Source of the DNA: Bolinopsis microptera
Taxonomy: Eukaryota; Ctenophora; Tentaculata; Lobata; Bolinopsidae
Direction: 5' to 3'
DNA length: 64,000 nt
Assembly (NCBI RefSeq): GCF_026151205.1
Contig: NC_087072.1
Location: 3,491,375-3,555,374, forward strand
Below the pieces are notes generated by a model. It did no database searches and was not told where the DNA came from. It saw nothing but the letters and a program-made list of their open reading frames with translations. Below are positions 27,401-38,004 of the stretch, one piece after another; within the stretch, counting starts at the first letter, position 1; each line of letters opens with the position of its first letter. Position numbers and translations under genes: made by a program.

Positions 27401-30400
27401 TTAGGAGTTCTAGTGTGTTTATTAGGTGATTGAGTGTCCCATCTCTGGCAGACGTGTCCTGATTTTGTGCGGGATACAGTTCCCCTGTAGTCTGATCCTT
27501 TCTTATCCGCTTTATCAACACACTCGTCTGGAGCTGGAGTTAATAATGAATAAAAGTAGTTTCTTGATAAACGATGGCTTGATAGTGAGGTAAATTGGGG
27601 TTTGCGGTAAATCTGTGTTTGCGGTAAATTGGAGCGCAGTAAATCTGCATTTACGGTAAATTGGAACGCAGTAAATCGGAATCTATAACAAGGCCAGGGC
27701 GTGGTAAATCGGACATCTGTGAATCGGAGCGCGTGGAGAATGTCGTATATGATTTACAAAGGCTGTCATGTAAGACCTCTGGAGTCGATGCAAACATTTT
27801 CAGACCTCTAGTTCATTGAAGGAGGGTATGGCAGCCTCATGATGATCAAAAAAACATATTTTCCAATATCTGGCATTCTGGCTCATTGTTTATACAAATT
27901 GGAAATCATACGATATCAAGTTTAGAAATATTCTACCCTAAACTTAAGTTTTAGTTATATGCAGAAATATTTTAACGTCATTATCATCACTCGATGGACG
28001 ATGACATATTGTTTGAATGTTGTGATATTTCGAATGTGATACCATAGTTGGTTCTTGCGCACTAAACGTACTTTTAAAACCGAAAGCACTTTACGGACAA
28101 AAAATTTTTTAAAGACGCACTTTTTAATCTGTTTCTAACAAATCAGTGCGTGGGCACGGAAAAAGTGGAGAAACTTGTATATATCCACGGTAATCTGCGC
28201 AATATCAGTGGTGCAGCTGCACGTGGTAGTTCTCTTTTACACTACCTTAGTAAGATGTAGGAATGAAGAATTTTGTCATTTTTTAACTCGTAAACCTCGT
28301 AATGTAAAGGCAGACGCACGTAATGCACTTTACCGCACTTAAACGCACGAAAAAATTTTCACGAACTAAACGCACTTTTCCTGGAAAATTAACGCACGAA
28401 CCAACTATGATTTTTACACAACTTTCATAATTATAGACACGGATCTACAAATATTTTTACATTTTTTACTGCTTAACGACTGCCTTTCTTGCTTATTGTA
28501 TGAAAAATTAATTTATAAATTATCTGCTAAAGTTTTAAAAACGCAAAATAAATTTGGATTTTTGGTACTTTTGAATGCCTGCGCCTTCGGGCGTTCATTT
28601 TAATGTCCGTTCGTAACTATGTCCGTTTATTTAATGCCCGGTCAAATAAGGTCCGATAAGGTATTTGTTATTTTAGCTCCATCTTGACTTTCGCACAGAA
28701 ATGGACAATTCAACGTTATCAAACCTGCTTTTCCAGCGTATCCAGGGTTACACAGATAATTATCATTCCACGTGTGTGGATCTGCTGCTTCGTGCCATTT
28801 GATACAAGGTTTCCCTTGTTTCTGGAACCCATCCTTCATAGCACCGCTAAAAGCCCAGACAAAGTGGTAAGGGGAGTTTTGTTGCACACAAAGGAAGTTG
28901 TCTCTCCAAGTATGTCCGGCTGGTTCTGCTCCCTCGATGATTTGAGTACATCTTTGTCCGGGGATGGCTCCTGTAATAATTTAGATCATTTAAAATATTT
29001 GCATTGTGGCAAATTTTTAAATTATTTAGCCCCTGAATTTATTGGTTACGTATGATTGATTGGCACTACGAATGTTAATATAGAACGGGTCTAACCAGCA
29101 AAGGACCATCTAAGTCCCGGATCAGCTCTGTCGTTTCTCCAGCACATAAAGTTATCATTCCAGGTATGGGGATCCTTAGGTTCCCATAATTTGACACAGG
29201 TGTATCCACGAGGAGGTCCAGCATTAGCCCATTTGAAGTCTTGTGGCCAGCTTGGGAGGTTCACTGAAAACACAAAGTCAGATAATTCTCTTGAGAGCGG
29301 ACAACTTTTTAATGAAATCATTTAAAAATTAAATATCTTTCAAGTATCTTTCAAACAGATCCTTAAAATTTTAATAAAGTCTATCAAGTTGATCACTTAA
29401 TAATCTGGTTTGATTTTTAAATCTAATCTTAGATATTAACGGACTTACAGAAATTGTTACAGTTAATATTTCCACTCTTAAGCTGGTTTTTATTACGCTG
29501 GTATTTTGCTCCGAAGGGAGTATGTTTCAGCCAGCAGTGCTTGTTTCCTTTGTGGAAGGTGAAAGATCGGCAACCTTGACCCTGAGCCTTGGCACATTCT
29601 GTGGCACAATGTTTGTAATCTCGAGCAACGAAGTTTCTGATGTCTGCACCCCAGTAGTCAACATTGTCTTCGGCACATACTGTGAATCTTACTACGGGTA
29701 CAGTCTTTTTGGGTTTAGAAGGTCCTCGGTAGCTCTGACATCTTCCATGGGGACATGGCTTGTGCTGGTCTCCCGCGCAGCACAAACTGTCTCTCTGAAT
29801 CACACTGCCGTCGCACTTGGCACCCTGAGGTTTATAGTGCTTCTCCTTGTTCGATTTGCAACAGTGTTGACCGTTGTAGTAGGCGTGAGGATGGGAAGGA
29901 GGACATTGAGCTGAAAAATTGTTTGTAAAAATAATGTGCGACAGATTTTCGAAAATTTCGTACAAGCTTGTACGAGCTTGTACAAACCCCCCTCCCCCTC
30001 CCCCATTTTGATTACTTAATCAACGACCAAACCCCCCTCCCCCGTAATCACTAATCAACCGTAAGCATTTGGAAACCACCCCCCCCCCCCCCCCCTCCGG
30101 CCTCGGCTGATTAGGTAATATGTGAAGGACCCCTAAGTGAAGTAACTGCACCCACACACAACCTTTCAAATTTCGGAGCTGAGAGTATAGACATTATATT
30201 TATAGACACACGACACACATGATCTCAGCTATAATATTATGAGTATTCATGATTTAGTTTGAAAATCAAAATGCTTACCACTGCATGTAGGTATATTACA
30301 GAACTCCCATCGAGGCTTAGTTCCCCCAGCATTATAACACCAGGCGCCGCCTGATGAACTGAGGAAAATGACGACACATGTTATAATGAAGAATTTCTAA

Positions 30401-33400
30401 AAGTAAAAAGAAATTTCACAGATCATTTATATTCCAAAGCCCCTTCATTGCAGTTTTATTGTAGATCTACTTAAATCTACAATAAATGTTTGTTCCCCTA
30501 CCTTGTGCTCGACTTGATAACAATCCTTATGGAACACTACCGGATATCAGATATTGAAGACTTACCCGGATGGATTTCTGCAATAGTTCTTTTGCAGTCC
30601 TGAATTAGGGTATCTGAAAATGTTTTTGTAATAAGCTATTTTCCTAAAGTAGGTAGTGTTGTGAATCGTAACTAATAATTTGGCTTCTATCGAGAGCCCT
30701 TTTAGAAACATCTCGAAGTTTGGGTGTAAAATGATTGAGGACGCTCGATTAAATATAGTACATGTCTCATCTTCCAAAATCCGAATAATCTGGATAAGAA
30801 TAAATCTAAATCTGGATTATGCCGTATTGTGGCCGCCTGTGGGTGAGACTAGCTTATACCTGTTGTGCCTTAGAAGCACCAAGGAAACTTACTTCTTAGG
30901 AGAGTATTTGTGTTTATTAGGTGAATTAGAGTCCCATCTCTGGCAGACGTGTCCTGATTTTGTGCGGGATACAGTTCCCCTGTAGTCTGATCCTTTCTTA
31001 TCCGCTTTATGAACACACTCGTCTGGAGATGGAGTTAACCCATTTGTTATACATTTTAGAAACGTTAATAATGAATAAAAGTAGTTTCTTGATAAACGAT
31101 GGCTTGATAGTGAGGTGAATTGGGGTTTGCGGTAAATCTGCCGTTTGCGGTAAATTGGAGCGCAGTAAATCTGCATTTGCAGGAAATTGGAACGCAGTAA
31201 ATCGGAATCTGTAAACAAGGCCAGGGCGGGGTAAATCGGACATTTGTGTCAAAACTCAACAAAAAACCTGGATTGAAAAAATATGAGATTTTCCTGAAAG
31301 ATCAATATTGTATACTTTTGCGAATGAGTATTTGTCAAAAATATGAAGACCAAACAATGTACCTCCGACAGGCTGTTTAGGAGGCAAGGGTTTGACATTA
31401 GGTCCTCGGTAGCTCTGACATCTTCCATGGGGACATGGCTTGTGCTGGTCTCCCGCGCAGCACAAACTGTCTCTCTGAATCACACTGCCGTCACACTTGG
31501 CACCCTGAGGTTTGTAGTGCTTCTCCTTGTTCGATTTACAACAGTGCTGGCCGTTGTAGTAAACATGGGGATGGGAAGGAGGACATTGTGCTGAAAAATT
31601 ACTTGTAACAATAATGTGCGACAGATTTTCGAAAATTTCGTACAAACTTGTAAAAACCCTTAAAATCAAAACTCAACTAAAAACATGGATTGAAAAGATA
31701 TGAGATTTTCCTGAAAGATCAATATTGAATACTTTTGCGAATGATTATTTGTAAAAAATGAAGACCAAACAATGTACCTCCAACAGGCTGTTGAGGAGGC
31801 AAGGGTTTGACATTAGGTCCTAAAGGCCGAGGAGGTAAGGGTCCGTCTTAGGTCCGCGGAAGCTCTGACATCTTCCATGGGGACATGGCTTGTGCTGGTC
31901 TCCCGCGCAGCACAAACTGTCTCTCTGAATCACACTGCCGTCACACTTGGCACCCTGAGGTTTGTAGTGCTTCTCCTTGTTCGATTTACAACAGTGCTGG
32001 CCGTTGTAGTAGGCGTGAGGATGGGAAGGAGGACATTGAGCTGAAAATTACTTGTAACAATAATGTGCGACAGATTTTCGAAAAGTTCGTACAAACTTGT
32101 AAAAACCCTTAAAATCAAAACTCAACTAAAAACATGGATTGAAAAAATATGAGATTTTCCTGAAAGATCAATATTAGATACTTTTGCGAATGATTATTTG
32201 TAAAAAATATGAAGACCAAACTATGTACCTCCAACAGGCCGGTGAGGAGGTCCTAGAGGTCCTAGAGGTGGATGAGGGGGTAAAGGTCCGTGATGAGGTC
32301 CTAGATTTGGATGAGGAGGTAAAGGTCCGTGATGAGGTCCTAGAGGTGGATGAGGGGGTAAGGGTCCGTGATGGGGTCCTAGAGGTGGGTGAGGGGGTAA
32401 AGGTCCGTGATGAGGTCCTAGAGGTGGATGAGGGGGTAAGGGTCCGTGATGAGGTCCAAAAGGTGGATGAGGAGGTAAAGGTCCGTGATGAGGTCCTAGA
32501 GGTGGATGAGGGGGTAAAGGTCCGTGATGAGGTCCTAGAGGTGGATGAGGGGGTAAGGGTCCGTGATGGGGTCCTAGAGGTGGGTGAGGGGGTAAAGGTC
32601 CGTGATGAGGTCCTAGAGGTGGATGAGGGGTAAGGGTCCGTGATGAGGTCCAAAAGGTGGATGAGGAGGTAAAGGTCCGTGATGAGGTCCTAGAGGTGGA
32701 TGAGGGGGTAAGGGTCCGTGATGAGGTCCTAGAGGTGGATGAGGAGGTAAAGGTCCGTGATGAGGTCCTAGAGGTGGATGAGGGGGTAAAGGTCCGTGAT
32801 GAGGTCCTAGAGGTGGATGAGGGGGTAAGGGTCCGTGATGAGGTCCAAAAGGTGGATGAGGAGGTAAAGGTCCGTGATGAGGTCCTAGAGGTGGATGAGG
32901 GGGTAAGGGTCCGTGATGAGGTCCTAGAGGTGGATGAGGAGGTAAAGGTCCGTGATGAGGTCCTAGAGGTGGATGAGGGGGTAAAGGTCCGTGATGAGGT
33001 CCTAGAGGTGGATGAGGAGGTAAAGGTCCGTGATGAGGCCCAAAAGGTGGATGAGGAGGTAAAGGTCCGTGATGAGGTCCTAGAGGTGGATGAGGAGGTA
33101 AAGGTCCGTGATGAGGTCCAAAAGGTGGATGAGGAGGTAAAGGTCCGTCATCAGGTCCGTGGAAGCTCTGACAGTTGCCATGGGGACAGGGAATGTGCTG
33201 GTCTCCCGCGCAGCACAAACTGTCTCTCTGAATCACACTGCCGTCACACTTGGCACCCTGAGGTTTGTAGTGCTTCTCCTTGTTCGATTTACAACAGTGC
33301 TGGCCGTTGTAGTAAACGTGGGGATGGGAAGGAGGACATTGTGCTGAAAAATAACTTGTATTATGATATACAAGGAAAATTGAAACTTAACTGAAAATTG

Positions 33401-36400
33401 GATTCAAAATTCAAATCTCTTTTGAGATGTTAATTTATTTTCCCTGAAAGATATATAGTCTATACTTTTGCAAATAAAAGAATAAGGTAAGTTACAGAAC
33501 TCCTGACCAAACGATAATCATAAATTACTTATGGTACGGCACAAGACAACAGTCATGGGAACATTTTCCGACCAAAATTTTGAAATTTGGTGCCTTTTAA
33601 CCTTAGTGGGTCAATACGTCAAAAAAGCTGACTTGGGTACGCGTACCACCACAATTTCAGTCGGTACGCGCAAATACGGCAAAATACGCGTACCCGTACC
33701 CAGTGCAGATACGAGTACGCCAAAATTAAAAAGCAAACGAATTCATTTATCTCAGAGACAAAATAAAAGACAATAGTAAATATTAAAAATGGAATTCAAC
33801 AATTACACATCCGCAAAGATAACACAGTTCATCAAACATGAACAGTGTCATCAAAAGTAATTATAAAGTCTGTAACAAACCACAGGTCTTACACCCGTTT
33901 GTTACAAACTTTATAATTGCGTTTCAAAATTTAAATTTAAATTTGAAAAATTCAAATTCACTTTTGAGTTTTCGGGTGCGGGTGCGGGTGCGGGTACGTA
34001 CTTACCGCTATCGGGGCCAGAACTCGGTACGCACGTACCCGTACCGCCGTACCGGGTGCGAATACGTATTGACCAACTAAGTTTTTAACCGTGTCAAATT
34101 GGCATACCGTTTCCTTTCATCTTGATTGTAATTGTTCTACTTCAAAGTCGTCAAAGTTTGTAACGAGTTGGGAACCTTTAGATTTTTTAAGCCAAATAAG
34201 TGCTTCGGTGAGTTCTTTATCCAATCTAGATTTCTCTGCCACTTGATCTTCAATGTGTTCTTTAGCCTTAGAGGACACACACTTATCCACCTTTCTCTTA
34301 GTACCTATTCACGCGTGATTTTTTTGGTGTCTCAATGATATTCGTAGAATGAACAGTCGTGCTTGAACTACAACACTACTTGTTGTGGCGATTCAATTTT
34401 CAAATTGTTGTTCATCATTTCCTGTTACAATTTATGAAAGTAGTTCCTTTCCGATCTACTCCACTAATTTAGAAAGTTTGAAATGATATTTCAAGCTTGA
34501 CCCAACCCTTCATGTTTACTCAAACTATAAGGATGTGAATTGTGAGCTATGAATCTAATTTTGCTTGAGCAGGAAATCCAGCTCTTCTCGCTGGCTAATA
34601 TTGGTCTCGTTATCTATAAACTGACTGTACCTCGTAACTGTGTCACTCGGTGACCACGTGCCCGACTGACTGGTGCCGTACCATAAGATAATATGAAAAC
34701 CACAAAATATACCTGTTCTTCTTACTGCAACTCTTGTACCCTGGATGCTAAAGTGATATCTTGCGTCGGGATCTGAAGATGATTTTTAGTTCTATATTTA
34801 TAATCATCTGTATCGAGATGCAATGAAAAATACATAATTTATTCATGCAAAGAAGTCTGGGTTCCTGCACAAACAGATAAACGATACGTACTGTTCATAG
34901 GTGCATGACAGAGATAGTTATCGTTCCATGTGTTTGGATCTGCACCCTCTGACCACTGAATGCAAGTTTTTCCTGCTTTTTGTTCCTTATCTCTAAGACC
35001 ATTGCTGAAGACCCAGCTAAAGTGATAGGGAGAGTTTGGTGGAACACAAAGATAGTTATCTTTCCATGTGTGAGGGTCTGCTGGTTCCAATATCTGTGTA
35101 CATTTCGAGTTGGGGACTTGTCCTGAAAAACATTGAGATGAGAAACTGAGTTCAGCATTCAAAGGAGATAAAAATTTAAAACTCAATAAGGTTGATTCAT
35201 TGACCCTGAGTTCCATTTAAAATGAAAACACTACTTTTAAATGTGTTGTGGGGATAATTAAAACCCCAGTCTCCTACCATTCATGTTGAAACGTATTCCA
35301 GGATCGGCTTTGTTGTTCTTCCAGCAGAAGAAATTGTCTCTCCATGTGTGTCCGGCGGGTTCTGCTGCTTCAAAGATCCTGTCACAGTAATATCCTCCCG
35401 GTACACCAGCGAAACTCCATTTGAAGTCTTGGGGCCAGGACGGCAGGGGTTTCCCGACTGGAATAGCATTTTGTCAGATCACTAGTTCAGTTTAAGTTTT
35501 GAAGAGCTAGGTTAGCTAATTTCGAAACTACATTTGGAATATTTCTTATCTTTTTGGAAAAAGGAAAACGCGATCATACCTGCTGTTCCAGTGTATTCGG
35601 CGTTACACAGATAGTTATCATTCCACGTGTGTGGATCTGCTCCTTCGTGCCATTGGATACAAGGTTTCCCTTGTTTCTGGAACCCATCCTTCATAGCACC
35701 GCTGAAAGCCCATACAAAGTGGTAAGGGGAGTTTTGTTGCACACAAAGGAAGTTGTCTCTCCAAGAATGGTTGGCTGGTTCTGCTCCCTCGCTGATTTGA
35801 GTACATCTTTGTCCGGGGATGGCTCCTGTGATCATTCAGATTTTAACAAATATTTGCATTAATTCGTAAATTTATTCAGTCTCTCAATTCATTTTCACTG
35901 GTATTCGTTTTAAATGGAAGAAGTCGTAACGCTTACCAGCAAAGGACCATCTAAGTCCGGGATCCGCTCTGTCGCTTCTCCAGCACATGAAATTATCATT
36001 CCACGTGTGAGGATCCTTCGGCTCCCATAATTTAACACAGGTGTGTCCGGGAGGAGGGCCATGGTTGGACCATTTAAAGTCCTCCGGCCAGCTTGGAAGG
36101 GTTGCTGAAAAGAGGGACTCAGGTAATTCCTACAGATAGAATAGAATGTAACCTAACTACTTGTTTTAAGCTAACAAAAAATTTGTAATATAAATTGAAG
36201 AATGATTTTACTTACCGTAATTTTTACAGTTAAGATTGGCACTCTTTAACTCGTTTTTATTACGCGTGTATTTCGCTCCGAAGGGAGTATGTTTCAGCCA
36301 GCAGTGCTTGTTTCCTTTATGGAAAGTGAAAGATCTGCAACCTCGAGACTGTGCTCTGTTACATTCTTGTGCACAATGGTTGAAATCCCTGGCACGGAAG

Positions 36401-37963
36401 TTCTTGATATCAGCACCCCAGTAGTCGACATTATCCTCGACACACACTTGGAATCTCCCTAAAATATTACCCATTACGAACTGAATTTCCTTTCTTTTAA
36501 TAGGATTAAATGAACAATTCTCAAGCATAAATGAATCGGTGATAAATAATAAAATTTTCTTTTCTCTCAAAAAAAATTTCTTTTCTCAACAAGTCCCCAG
36601 CATAAATGAACAAGTCCAATAATCAGTATTTCCCGCAATCAGCCAACGAACGAATTTCAAAAAGTTCCAATTAAATCTTTACAACATTGGCAGAATATTT
36701 TCTTTCATCATCAGTACCTAATAAAGATAAGATTAGTACTCCAAGCTCCCAGCATAAATGAACAAGTTCCCATCATAAATGAACAAGTCCCCGGCATAAA
36801 TGAACAAGTAACCAGCATAAATGAACAATTAACCAGCATAAATGAACAAGTAACCAGCATAAATGAACTATTAACCAGCATAAATGAACAAGCAACCAGC
36901 ATAAATGAACAAGTGAACCTGCACATGCAAGAATGGGCTTAGTAGTTTTTGGTAGTTTTGAGATAAACGGGAAAAACTATCCCATTTCTTCAGGTATATT
37001 TTTGGTCTACGTTACCTATCCCACAGAATGTTCTATAAATGGGTGGGCCAAGTTACGTAGACCAAATCAGTTTATTGGAAATAAGTTGGGTCAAGTAACT
37101 TGCCCATATCACCCTGCTTTTAAAAAGGAGTGAAGACCAAAAAAGTGTAATTACTTCGTGGGCTATGTTAGCTAGCCCATTCTTGACCTGCATATCTTAG
37201 GTGGAAGTCGACATCCGTGTTATACTTATATAGCCCGTTATTGAATTCTACAAAAAAAACTGATTTTACAAAAACATGCTTAAATTTACTTCAAATTTTA
37301 CATGCAGATGCGTCTATGGATCCTAATGATTTCTAGCCACAGAATGAGAAAATGAGCCAAGTTACTTGGCCCATTGTTGCATGTGCAGGTTAAAGTCACG
37401 ACCGTAAAATGAAGAGTCTAAATTAAATGGCAGCTTAATGACATACCGCATAATGAAACATCCACTTCTCCGAACCCTGTGAAATTGGATGATTAGCTAT
37501 TGGCAACTCATAGAGGGACTAGAGAGTTATAGAGACCTGATACCAGACTGGATGACACTTAGTCTGGTCAGTTATGGATATTTACCTGCATTTCATAGTA
37601 GATGGCTGAAAAAATTTTTGGGGGCCCTTTAAGGTCTTTAGAACCGAAAAAACTTCGGAGCCCTAAAATTCAGACTGGGAAAATCGCCCGTTTGGACACG
37701 CATTTCGTGATTTAGTATTCTCTGCTGTTGGGCCATCCTTTGGGATGTGGAGCTAAGTCTGGTTTCTATACTTAGGGGTCGTTCACATATTACGTAATCA
37801 ATATTTTGGAATTTTTTCCCTTTTTTCCCTGGAAACACTTTTCCTTACGTTTGTTGCTACCCTGATCATTATGAGCCGAAATTATTGTTATGATATCCGG
37901 CCAAGCACCTTTCAAACTACATAATTAAGTTATAGTCGGATGTCCGATCAATTTCTCCCCTCC

Positions 37964-38004
<41 letters not shown>

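Larger units (their letters stand above)
26225..28661. mobile_element. TIR-bounded segment carrying a kringle module
   Basis: Inverted ends of about 32 bp, starting CCTTATCGGACCTTATTTGA, lie at 26225 and (reversed) 28661, each flanked by TA. The duplicated block at 35458-35579 has the same intron without this segment, and its sequence matches the flanks on the left side. The segment contains the three kringle exons and at least two smaller foldback elements. The left end is itself a small hairpin, so it could instead be two separate copies of one short element. Confidence 0.5.

Noticed and set aside
32174-32653. Ser/Thr/Arg-rich minus-strand frame and Glu/Val/Asp-rich plus-strand frames across the minisatellite
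   Set aside because: They are other frames of the 39-bp repeat. Only the His/Pro frame joins the upstream Cys module and reaches a phase 1 donor.
36711-36926. Met/Leu/Val/Cys repeat frame
   Set aside because: It is a translation of the 21-bp noncoding minisatellite within an intron.
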